Source: Planctomycetia bacterium
GTDB lineage: Bacteria > Planctomycetota > Planctomycetia > Pirellulales > PALSA-1355
Assembly (NCBI GenBank): GCA_016200205.1
Contig: JACQFF010000251.1
Location: forward strand, 1 to 36,504
Length of the DNA stretch: 36,504 bases
Direction of reading: 5' to 3'
This document shows positions 24,207 to 31,845 of the stretch, one piece after another. How positions within the stretch are numbered: position 1 is the stretch's first letter; every line of letters starts with the position of its first letter. A model generated the notes under the pieces. It saw only the letters and a program-made list of their open reading frames with translations. It was not told where the DNA came from and ran no database searches. Both the position numbers and the translations under genes were made by a program.

Positions 24207-25229
24207 ATGACGGCTACACAAGCCCTTGCTGAGTTTTCAGAAGTTCCTGTCATCGACGTCGGCCCGCTGGTGAGCCGTACATCACAACGCGTTGACGTGG
24301 CCAAACAACTGGGCATGGCCTGTCGAGAGTGCGGGTTCTTCTACATCGTCGGCCACGGAATCGACGAGCAATTGTGTACGCGCTTGGAAGATCTCAGTCG
24401 GCGGTTTTTCGCGCTGGACAAACCGACGAAAATGCGGATCGGCATGTCGCAAGGCGGCCGTGCCTGGCGTGGGTATTTTTTCGTCGGCGACGAACTTACG
24501 TCGGGCAAACCCGACCAAAAGGAGGGGATCTACTTCGGCGACGAATTGTCTTTCGATCATCCGGCGGTGTTGGCTGGCACGCCCCTTCATGGGAGAAATC
24601 TCTTTCCCGATATTCCTTCGTTCCGCGAGGTCGTGCTTGAGTATCTCGCGGCCGTTACAAACTTGGGGCATGCATTGATGGCCGGCGTCGCGCTGAGTCT
24701 CGAACTGGATGAATCCTATTTCGCTCACCGCTATACGGGCGATCCTCTGATCCTGTTTCGCATCTTCAACTATCCCTATTTGCGCGAAGCATCGGCCGGA
24801 AACGATGTCCGTTGGGGCGTGGGCGAACACACCGACTACGGCCTGCTGACAATTCTCAGGCAAGATGACGCCGGAGGATTGCAGGTAAAATCCCAGTCCC
24901 GCTGGATCAACGCGCCGCCGATCCCGCGATCGTTCATCTGCAACATCGGCGATATGCTGGATCGCATGACGCGCGGCATCTTTCGCTCCACGCCGCACCG
25001 CGTTCTCAATTCCGGGGGGCGCGACCGGCTTTCTTTTCCTTTCTTCTTCGATCCCAACTTCAACGCCGAGATACGGCCCATCGAAGAACTCGCCGGCCAT
25101 CACGCCCGCGACGACCGCCACGAACGTTGGGATCATGCGAGCGTTCACGACTTTCGCGGAACCTACGGCGATTACTTGTTGAACAAGGTCTCGAAGGTGT
25201 TTCCCCAATTGCGCCGCGAAATGCTCTAG
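24207..25229 (+). CDS. Isopenicillin-N-synthase-family Fe(II)/2-oxoglutarate dioxygenase
   Basis: A 340-residue enzyme of the DIOX_N plus 2OG-FeII_Oxy layout. The N-terminal part has VPVIDVGPL (13-21) and RECGFFYIVGHGID (40-53), typical of the family. The iron triad is H208 and D210 in GEHTDYGLLTIL and H264 in STPHRVLN; R274 and S276 in RLSFPFF bind 2-oxoglutarate. Members include plant-type ACC oxidases, flavonoid and gibberellin oxidases and many bacterial proteins of unknown substrate. It has no neighbours of a clear pathway. ATG 24207 follows GAGGG at 8 bases. No sign of damage is seen. Confidence 0.9.
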   Translation: MTATQALAEFSEVPVIDVGPLVSRTSQRVDVAKQLGMACRECGFFYIVGHGIDEQLCTRLEDLSRRFFALDKPTKMRIGMSQGGRAWRGYFFVGDELTSGKPDQKEGIYFGDELSFDHPAVLAGTPLHGRNLFPDIPSFREVVLEYLAAVTNLGHALMAGVALSLELDESYFAHRYTGDPLILFRIFNYPYLREASAGNDVRWGVGEHTDYGLLTILRQDDAGGLQVKSQSRWINAPPIPRSFICNIGDMLDRMTRGIFRSTPHRVLNSGGRDRLSFPFFFDPNFNAEIRPIEELAGHHARDDRHERWDHASVHDFRGTYGDYLLNKVSKVFPQLRREML

Positions 25230-25366
25230 CGGCTTGGCCATTCCTGGTTTCCCAAGCGGCCGTCGATTTATTACAATGGCCACAACTTGTGTTTTCGGCC
25301 TCTTTTCATAATGACGCTTGTGCCGGTAGGCGCGGCGACCGAATCGACCGGTTTTTGGAGACCATA

Positions 25367-26572
25367 ATGCGACAAGTTCGCCTCGCGGGGTTGGCGCTCG
25401 TCGGCTGGACACTGGCTGGCGGCATCTCATGGGCGCAATCGGACAGTCTGGCCCCGCTGCTCAAGACGATTCGCGAAGTTGGTCCCGAAGGTAAAGGCAA
25501 TCTCGCGGCAAGCCAGGCCTGGGCGGAACTCGCGGCCCGCTCCGACGCCGATCAGTTGCCCATGATCTTGGGAGCCATCGACGGCGCCAGCCCTCTGGCC
25601 GCCAATTGGCTGCGTTCAGCGTTCGACGCCGTTGCCGAACGACAGGCGCGCAAAGACGGCAAGCTGCCCATCGCGGAGTTGGAGAAATTTCTTCACGAGC
25701 GTCAACACAACTCACGTGCTCGGCGTTTAGCCTATGAGTGGATCGCCCGCAATGATCTGACGGCGCCCGACCGGCTGATTCCGCAAATGCTCGATGATCC
25801 CAGCCTGGAACTTCGTCGCGACGCCGTGGCTCGCGTCTTGATGGCCGCGGAAAAAGCGTCGGCCGAACAAAACATCGATCTGGCGATGTCGAGTTATCGC
25901 AAAGCTTTGGGCTCGGCGCGCGATTTGGACCAAATCAAGGTGGTGACCGAGGCGCTCAAAAAGCTCGGCCAGCCGGTCGACCTGGCTCATCATTTTGGAT
26001 TCCTGTTGGATTGGAAGCTGTTGGGTCCGTTCGATAATCATCAAGGCAAGGGATTCGAAGTGGCGTATCCGCCGGAGGCGACGATCGATGTGGCCGCTTC
26101 GTATCCGGTACAGAGCGGAAAAATTCGTTGGAATTCGCACCACACCAGCGATGAATACGGCATGGTGGACTTGAACAAGGCGATCGGCAAGCACATGGGC
26201 GCGGTGGCGTATGCCGTGGCCGAGTTCCAAAGCGACAAGCCGCGGCCGATCGAATTGCGGCTAGGATCGGAAAGTGCCAACAAGATCTGGCTCAACGGCG
26301 TGCTGCTTTCGACGGCCGAGGTTTACCATGCCAACGGCACGATGGATCAATACGTGGGGCGTGGCGAGTTGAAGGCGGGCAGAAACGTGATCCTGCTGAA
26401 AATCTGCCAAAACGAGCAAACCGAAACATGGGCCCAGGATTGGAAATTTCAATTGCGCGTTTGCGACGCGACGGGTAAGGCGGTGCTGGCCACCGATCGG
26501 CCCGCGCCCCGCGCTGGCGACAACCAAACAGCAGCCAATGAATCAACCAGCCCCAACGGGCCCAAGGAGTAA
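25367..26572 (+). CDS. Exported protein with helical repeats and a beta-sandwich domain
   Basis: A 401-residue protein with a signal peptide (1-23, ending SWA before QSD). Residues about 30-200 are helical and repeat-like (LPMILGAIDGASPLAANWLR, RLIPQMLDDPSLELRRDAVA), resembling HEAT units. From about 215 the sequence becomes a beta-sandwich type found in planctomycete exported proteins: WKLLGPFDNHQGKGFEVAYP, PIELRLGSESANKIWLNGVL and GRNVILLKICQNEQTETWAQ. This pattern resembles galactose-binding-like domains fused to enzymes, but no catalytic residues are recognised. ATG 25367 follows GGAG and starts the signal; the upstream open frame from 25127 overlaps the dioxygenase and is not used. The stop is 4 bases before the next gene's GTG, and its ribosome site lies in this gene's last codons, so the two are translationally coupled. 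Confidence 0.75.
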   Translation: MRQVRLAGLALVGWTLAGGISWAQSDSLAPLLKTIREVGPEGKGNLAASQAWAELAARSDADQLPMILGAIDGASPLAANWLRSAFDAVAERQARKDGKLPIAELEKFLHERQHNSRARRLAYEWIARNDLTAPDRLIPQMLDDPSLELRRDAVARVLMAAEKASAEQNIDLAMSSYRKALGSARDLDQIKVVTEALKKLGQPVDLAHHFGFLLDWKLLGPFDNHQGKGFEVAYPPEATIDVAASYPVQSGKIRWNSHHTSDEYGMVDLNKAIGKHMGAVAYAVAEFQSDKPRPIELRLGSESANKIWLNGVLLSTAEVYHANGTMDQYVGRGELKAGRNVILLKICQNEQTETWAQDWKFQLRVCDATGKAVLATDRPAPRAGDNQTAANESTSPNGPKE

Positions 26573-26576
26573 CCGC

Positions 26577-27809
26577 GTGTCGCGGAGAACTTTTATTTTG
26601 CCGCGGATTGTGATCATTTTGGCGGCCCCGGGCCTTGTGACGTTGTCGGCCGCCGCCGATTGGTTGCAGTTTCGCGGTTCGCGGAGCAACAGCGTCACTC
26701 TCGATGTTCAGCCGCCGGCCAAGTGGAGCGAGACGGAAAACCTGGCCTGGAAAGCCAAACTGCCCGGTCGCGGACCTTCGAGCCCGATCGTGATCGGTGA
26801 GCGGGTCGTGGTTACCTGCTCCAGCGGAATCAATCAGGACCGTCTGCACGTGCTATGTTTTGCCGCCCAAAGTGGACAGCAACTTTGGGAGCGGCAATTT
26901 TGGGCCACTGGCCGCACGTTGAGCCATCCCAGCAGCGCCAACGCCGCACCAACTCCCGCCAGTGACGGCAAACTGATCTTCGCTTTCTACTCGTCCAACG
27001 ATCTGATTTGCTTGGATATCGAAGGCAACTTGAAATGGCTGCGCGGCTTGGCTCACGATTATCCTCACGCCGGCAATGACGTCGGCATGTCTTCGTCTCC
27101 AGCGGTGGTCGGCGGGCTGGTCGTGGTGCAGGTCGAGTGCCAGGGAGAATCGTTCGCCGCTGGCATTGATCCAGAGACGGGTGAAAGCCGCTGGCGGATC
27201 AATCGGCCGCGAGAGGCCAGTTGGGCTTCGCCCGTCGCCATGCCTGGCGCCACGCCCCAGCAGGATGTCGTGCTGTTGCAATCGCCTTCTCAAATCACGG
27301 CCCATGAGGCGACGACGGGCAAACAGCTTTGGGTGTACAAGTCGCCTTGCGACGGAATTTCCTCGGCCGCTGCCGCCGGAGGAGTCGTCTATGTTCCGTC
27401 CAAAGGCCTCACGGCGCTGCGTTCCACTTCGGACCCGCAGCCGGAAGTAGTCTGGAACGCGTCGGCGCTGCTGCCTGGGGCGGCCAGTCCGGTCGTGGAT
27501 CGAGGGCGACTGCTGGTGATCAATCGGGCCGGAGTTTTGGCGTGTGCCAGCACGGTGGACGGACAGATTGCCTGGCGCGTACGGCTGGAAGGAGAGTTCT
27601 GGGGCACTCCGACGCTGGCCGGCAATCGCTTGTATTGCATCAGCCAAAATGGCGCAGGCCAGGTCGTGGAAATCAGTGTCGATGGGAGCCGCGGCGAGAT
27701 TGTGGGCAAAGGGCAGCTCGAAGGTCCGATTCAATGTTCGCCCGCCATTTCCGGCGGTGCGTTGTACGTGCGCAGCGACCGCCATTTATGGAAAATCGCG
27801 GCTCCGTAG
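26577..27809 (+). CDS. Exported PQQ-like beta-propeller protein
   Basis: A 410-residue protein. The signal peptide (MSRRTFILPRIVIILAAPGL) ends near SAAADW. The mature part begins WLQFRGSRSNSV, the usual start of PQQ-like outer-surface propellers, and has repeated blades with G.L.CLD..G.LKW-type turns: LICLDIEGNLKWLRG, AAGIDPETGESRWRINRP, AHEATTGKQLWVYKSP and ACASTVDGQIAWRVRLEG. These resemble the BamB/PQQ propeller fold and no enzymatic residues are evident, so a binding or scaffolding role outside the cytoplasm is likely. GTG 26577 has the excellent site AAGGAG at 7 bases and is preferred over the in-frame ATG at 26538, which lies inside the previous gene. The pair with the preceding gene is a two-gene operon. 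Confidence 0.82.
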   Translation: MSRRTFILPRIVIILAAPGLVTLSAAADWLQFRGSRSNSVTLDVQPPAKWSETENLAWKAKLPGRGPSSPIVIGERVVVTCSSGINQDRLHVLCFAAQSGQQLWERQFWATGRTLSHPSSANAAPTPASDGKLIFAFYSSNDLICLDIEGNLKWLRGLAHDYPHAGNDVGMSSSPAVVGGLVVVQVECQGESFAAGIDPETGESRWRINRPREASWASPVAMPGATPQQDVVLLQSPSQITAHEATTGKQLWVYKSPCDGISSAAAAGGVVYVPSKGLTALRSTSDPQPEVVWNASALLPGAASPVVDRGRLLVINRAGVLACASTVDGQIAWRVRLEGEFWGTPTLAGNRLYCISQNGAGQVVEISVDGSRGEIVGKGQLEGPIQCSPAISGGALYVRSDRHLWKIAAP

Positions 27810-28058
27810 TCGAGTTCCTCAATCGGTTGGAAAATTATCTTCTGGGTGGAGCAGACAATTTTGCTCTCTGGGTTGCAGAGCGCCAAGAGGCCGCGCGGCG
27901 ACGAGAGCGCGCCTCTTGTGCCCGCGGCATCCAGGCAAACAAGTTGTGGCCCCTCGGTTCGGGCAATTTGCCTCTCGTTCCTTTGGAACCCAGCCGCCAT
28001 GCCGACGGCTGGGCCGCACGAAGTCCGATAACAAATCTGCGGAGTTGATTCAGCGATC

Positions 28059-29354
28059 GTGGCTTCGAGCATTGAAATCCAACCCGTTACGGCGCCGCTC
28101 GATGCGAGCATTCGGCCGCCGGGCTCCAAAAGCCTGACGAATCGCGCGTTGGTCTGCGCGGCCTTGGCTGAAGGAACGTCGCAATTGCGCGGCGCGTTGG
28201 ATAGCGAAGACACGCGGGTCATGATCGAGGCGCTCCGCTCGCTGGGAATCACGATCGTCGAAAATCGCGATCAACGGATTATTCGCGTGACGGGTTGCGG
28301 CGGCAAAATACCATCGACCTCCGCCGACTTGTACATCGCCAACAGCGGCACAACCGTTCGCTTCTTGACGGCGTTGGTGTCGCTGGGTCACGGCACCTAT
28401 CGCTTGCACGGCACGCCGCGCATGCATGAGCGGCCCATCAAGGATTTGCTCGATGTGCTAAAGCGGCTTGGCGTGCGGGCCGAGAGCGAAACGAATAGCG
28501 GCTGCCCACCGGTCCTGGTGCACGCGGACGGACTGCGGCTCGACAATGTCTCGATCCGCGGCGACGTGTCGAGTCAGTTCTTGAGCGCCATGCTGCTGGT
28601 CGCTCCGTGCGCCACGGGCGCACGCGACGCTGCGACCGTCAAAATCGAGATTGTCGGCGGGCTAGTTTCGAAGCCCTATGTCGCAATGACGGTGGCCGTG
28701 ATGCGGGCATTCGAGGCCGAAGTGACAAGCGCGGCTGATCTGGCGGCCTTCGAAATCGAGTTGCGCGGCTACCACGCTTGCGACTACCAGATCGAGCCCG
28801 ACGCCTCGGCCGCCAGTTACTTTTGGGCCGCGGCCGCGATTGCCGGCGGGCGAGTTCGCGTGGAAGGCTTAAACGAGCACAGCTTGCAAGGAGACACCAG
28901 CTTCTGCAAGTGCCTGGAGCAGATGGGCTGCCAAGTGATCTATGACGACGACGCCATTACAGTCGTGGGCAAGCCGCTACGGGGCATCGATGTCGACATG
29001 AACGCGATCAGCGACACGGTGCAGACCCTGGCGGCCGTGGCGGTGTTTGCCGATTCGCCTACCCAGATCCGCGGCGTCGGCCATATTCGGCATAAAGAAA
29101 CCGACCGCATCAGCGCGTTGGCAACGGAACTCGGCAAACTCGGCGCCGAAGTGGAAGAGCGGCCCGACGGGCTGAGAATTGTGCCGCGCCGGCTGCACGG
29201 CGCGCGTATCGACACATACAACGATCATCGGATGGCCATGAGCATGGCATTGCCCGGGTTGAAAGTGCCCGGCGTAATCGTCGACGATCCTGGATGCACG
29301 GCCAAGACCTACCCCAGGTTTTTCGACGATCTCGAGCGGTTGCGCTGCCGTTAG
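28059..29354 (+). CDS. aroA: 3-phosphoshikimate 1-carboxyvinyltransferase (EPSP synthase)
   Basis: A 431-residue enzyme of full length. It joins shikimate-3-phosphate and phosphoenolpyruvate to EPSP in the chorismate pathway. PPGSKSLTNRALVCAALAEG (20-39) carries the substrate-binding Lys, Ser and Arg. ANSGTTVRFLTAL (94-106) is the PEP-binding loop, in the SGTT form rather than the enterobacterial AGTA form, with the glycine retained. RMHERPIKDLLDVLKRLG (121-138) holds the second arginine pair. Near the end RHKETDRISAL, TYNDHRMAMS and AKTYPRFFDDL are the C-terminal PEP and catalytic segments. The start is GTG 28059, because residues from IEIQPV onward are conserved; GGAG is rather far (14 bases), so the assignment of the start codon is less sure. 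It stands alone, and its stop overlaps that of the facing gene. Confidence 0.95.
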   Translation: MASSIEIQPVTAPLDASIRPPGSKSLTNRALVCAALAEGTSQLRGALDSEDTRVMIEALRSLGITIVENRDQRIIRVTGCGGKIPSTSADLYIANSGTTVRFLTALVSLGHGTYRLHGTPRMHERPIKDLLDVLKRLGVRAESETNSGCPPVLVHADGLRLDNVSIRGDVSSQFLSAMLLVAPCATGARDAATVKIEIVGGLVSKPYVAMTVAVMRAFEAEVTSAADLAAFEIELRGYHACDYQIEPDASAASYFWAAAAIAGGRVRVEGLNEHSLQGDTSFCKCLEQMGCQVIYDDDAITVVGKPLRGIDVDMNAISDTVQTLAAVAVFADSPTQIRGVGHIRHKETDRISALATELGKLGAEVEERPDGLRIVPRRLHGARIDTYNDHRMAMSMALPGLKVPGVIVDDPGCTAKTYPRFFDDLERLRCR

Positions 29355-29584
29355 GCCACCGGGCGCGGGCGCTGCTGGCCAATGGAGTCGAGCAGTTCAT
29401 CCGCGCGACGCAGCAGATTGAGCCCGGATTTGGACGGCGGATAGGCGGCGCTGGCTGGATCACAAGCTTCGAAGTTACCGCGACAATGTTGGCACACCAC
29501 CTGGCGGCCCAGATATTCGACGCGCACCTGCAAGCTTCGACCACACGTCGGGCACTCTTGAACGAAGTACGTAGACCTCGACAT
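29351..29584 (-). CDS. Small zinc-ribbon protein
   Basis: A 77-residue protein with two cysteine knuckles, CPTC (11-14) and CQHC (32-35), separated by VRVEYLGRQV, which gives a one-zinc ribbon as in many planctomycete small proteins that resemble MJ0042-type ribbons. The C-terminal half is polar and probably helical (LLRRADELLDSIG). Its function is unknown. ATG 29584 has the strong site GGGAGGT at 8 bases, which supports it as a real gene. Its TAA (29351-29353 on the plus strand) shares two bases with the TAG of aroA (29352-29354), so the convergent genes overlap by 4 bases at their stops. Confidence 0.75.
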   Translation of the reverse strand: MSRSTYFVQECPTCGRSLQVRVEYLGRQVVCQHCRGNFEACDPASAAYPPSKSGLNLLRRADELLDSIGQQRPRPVA

Positions 29585-30019
29585 GATTTGGCACCTCCCT
29601 TACCTTGCCCGATTCCACGACCCGTCATGCTACGACATTATCGCTTTTGATACAAATCTAATCCGCGAAATCCCGTGGCGGCTTGTGAAACAAATCACAA
29701 TCCGCGTAAGGAGAATCTGTTTGAATCTTTCCGCAAATTCTGAATTCGTTGAAACTAGGCAGGCTGGGACAATGCTTGTCACTTTTGCCTACCGCGGTGC
29801 TTGTCGTCCACGTTCGTGGCTTTGACCGCTAATCAAGACAGGCCCGCTCGCCGGAAGGTTCGAGCCTTGCACGGCTAAGGGGTGATTCTGTTCGCCGCGA
29901 ACAGTTCGCGCCGCGTGCCGCGGTGCGCGTCTGGCGGCTCGCCTCGCCAGTCAACGGAAAATGGGGTAAACTGGGTGCTGGTTTCACTCCTTTCGCACGG
30001 ATTCCCGTCAATCGCCACC
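29585..30019. other. Divergent intergenic region before the ABC cluster
   Basis: No gene is supported. A perfect hairpin, CTGTTCG-CCG-CGAACAG (29888-29904), lies about 115 bases before the next gene and could be an operator or leader element. GATAAT on the minus strand (about 29636-29641) may be the -10 box of the zinc-ribbon gene. The open frame from 29882 is continuous with the next gene, but this part has no conserved look. Confidence 0.35.
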
Positions 30020-30988
30020 ATGGGTAATCACCCGTTCAACGTGACTGTGGTCTTGTTTTGGTTGGCCACGATGGGCTGGCTGGTGGTCGCGAAGATCCTG
30101 CCTCCGGTGCTGATCGGCGAACCGCCCAACTACAGTTCGATTTTGAAAGCAACGCACGCGGAGCCGCCGGTCTGCTGGAGCATTCGTTTGCAGGACAGGG
30201 TGATCGGTTGGGCGGCCACGAAAATCGCGCCGCGCGACGATGGAATCACGAACTTGTACAGTCGAGTGTACTTGGGCGAGTTTCCCTTGGACGAGATTGC
30301 GCCCGGCTGGTTGGCGGCCGTGTTCAAGCCCGTGCTCCAGGAATTCGGCCCATTGGATATCGACAAAAAGAGCCGCGTGGTGATCGACCCGCTGGGCCGG
30401 CTCGTTAGCTTCGAGTCGCGCGTGCGCGTGGCCGATATACCCGATGCGATCAAAGTGGAAGGGCAGATCGAAGGCACTTGCTTGAAGCTCAGCGTGCAAT
30501 CGGGCGAGATTCCCTACAAGCTGGAGCGCTACCTGCCGCAGGGTTCACTGGTGGTCGACGAACTCTCGCCCCAGGGGAGAATGCCGGGATTGCGCGTGGG
30601 CCAGACCTGGACCGTGCCGTTGTTCAGCCCTTTCCGTCCGCCGAGCAGCCCGATGGAAATCCTGCAGGCGAGCGTGGAGCAAGAAGAGCGAATCACCTGG
30701 GATGGAGAGCGGGTCAATTGCCGTGTGATTGTCTACCGAAACGATTCTGGATCGGGCCTTGCCGGCAATGATAATCGCGGCCGAGTTTGGGTTCGGGACG
30801 ACGGGGTGGTGTTGCGGCAGGAAGTCTCCATTTTCAAATCCCATCTGCATTTTATTCGCCTGCCAGACAATCGGTCGAAAGAAATGTGGCAGGCGATGGG
30901 AGACGGTTGGACCGAAAACTGGACCGAAAAGCTGCCCAGCCGATTGGCCAATGGGTTACTCAAACAACTCAATAGCGATGCTCCCTGA
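30020..30988 (+). CDS. Membrane-anchored protein of unknown function at the head of the ABC cluster
   Basis: A 322-residue protein with one N-terminal membrane helix (residues about 6-27, VTVVLFWLATMGWLVVAKIL) and a long extracytoplasmic, beta-rich part. Noticeable segments are RLQDRVIGWAATKI, IDPLGRLVSFESRVRV, GQIEGTCLKLSVQSGEI and RVWVRDDGVVLRQEVSIF. No known family could be named. The regular beta strands and lack of catalytic motifs suggest a binding or lipid/peptide-handling role. It begins a cluster with an ABC ATPase (53 bases downstream) and its permease, so it is probably an accessory part of that exporter. ATG 30020 was chosen because the membrane helix follows; the frame is open to 29882 and the ribosome site is weak. 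Confidence 0.65.
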   Translation: MGNHPFNVTVVLFWLATMGWLVVAKILPPVLIGEPPNYSSILKATHAEPPVCWSIRLQDRVIGWAATKIAPRDDGITNLYSRVYLGEFPLDEIAPGWLAAVFKPVLQEFGPLDIDKKSRVVIDPLGRLVSFESRVRVADIPDAIKVEGQIEGTCLKLSVQSGEIPYKLERYLPQGSLVVDELSPQGRMPGLRVGQTWTVPLFSPFRPPSSPMEILQASVEQEERITWDGERVNCRVIVYRNDSGSGLAGNDNRGRVWVRDDGVVLRQEVSIFKSHLHFIRLPDNRSKEMWQAMGDGWTENWTEKLPSRLANGLLKQLNSDAP

Positions 30989-31041
30989 GGGAACGAGTTG
31001 GTTCAATCTGTTGTCCACCGTCGGAGTTCGTCGAGCGCGCC

Positions 31042-31845
31042 ATGATCCAATTCGAGAACGTCACGCGGAGGTATGGCGGCAAAATCGCCGTCTCCGAGTT
31101 GAACCTGGAAATCCCGCCAGGCCAGCTATTCGCATTTCTGGGACCCAACGGAGCTGGCAAAACCACGACGATCAAAATGATCGTGGGGCTGCTGCGGCCC
31201 AGTTCGGGCACGATCCGGCTCTGCGGCCATGATGTGACGAAGAACAACAGCGCGGCCAATCGCTTGCTCGGCTACGTGCCGGATGTCCCCTATCTGTACG
31301 ACAAGCTGTCGGGCAGTGAGTTTCTGCAGTTCATCGCCGAAATGTATGGCCTGGATCGGCGCCAAACCGCGGAGAGAATTGCCGAACAAATCGAGGCGTT
31401 CCGGTTGCAGGAATTTGTCGAGGATCTTACCGAAAGTTATTCCCACGGCATGAAACAGCGCCTGGCGTTTGCCGCGGCCATGCTGCACGACCCGCGCGTG
31501 CTCGTGATCGACGAGCCCATGGTCGGGCTCGATCCGAGGAGCGTCCGCCTGGTCAAGGATTTGTTGCGGGCCAAAGCCGCCCAGGGCCAAACGATTTTCA
31601 TGTCCACCCACTTGCTGTCGATCGCGGAAGAAATCGCCGACCGCGTCGGCATCGTCGACGAAGGACGGCTGAAGTTCTTGGGTACTCTCGACGAGTTGCG
31701 GCGGAAACTCGCGACTCACGAAACCTCCTTGGAACATTTGTACCTGAGCTTCACCGAGGCCGAGCGGTTGCAGGCCGATCAAAACGGCGCCACGTCGCAG
31801 GTTCCTACGCCCTCGCCGCTCGCGCGTGAGGACGGACCACCATGA
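31042..31845 (+). CDS. ABC transporter ATP-binding protein
   Basis: A 267-residue ATPase of CcmA/NatA type. It has Walker A GPNGAGKT (34-41), signature YSHGMKQR (133-140, a variant of LSGGQ common in this subfamily), Walker B VLVIDEP (153-159) with E158 as catalytic residue, D-loop GLD and H-loop STH (H190). The Q-loop glutamine is replaced in GYVPDVPYLY, as in related exporters. The C-terminal tail (LEHLYLSF and a Pro/Ala-rich end) ends at the start of the permease. ATG 31042 has only a weak GAG site. The stop TGA shares bases with the ATG of the permease (ATGA), showing translational coupling. The pair likely exports a hydrophobic compound or peptide; the substrate is unknown. Confidence 0.93.
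   Translation: MIQFENVTRRYGGKIAVSELNLEIPPGQLFAFLGPNGAGKTTTIKMIVGLLRPSSGTIRLCGHDVTKNNSAANRLLGYVPDVPYLYDKLSGSEFLQFIAEMYGLDRRQTAERIAEQIEAFRLQEFVEDLTESYSHGMKQRLAFAAAMLHDPRVLVIDEPMVGLDPRSVRLVKDLLRAKAAQGQTIFMSTHLLSIAEEIADRVGIVDEGRLKFLGTLDELRRKLATHETSLEHLYLSFTEAERLQADQNGATSQVPTPSPLAREDGPP

Noticed and set aside
26538-26576. ATG start 13 codons upstream for the PQQ-like propeller gene
   Set aside because: It lies inside the previous gene with no ribosome site, whereas GTG 26577 has AAGGAG at the right distance and begins the signal peptide.
27810-28058. Hairpin AAGAGG-c-CGCGC...GCGCG-CCTCTT as a terminator or riboswitch before aroA
   Set aside because: The stem is real by eye, but no T-run follows and there is no known leader motif, so it was not listed as a feature.
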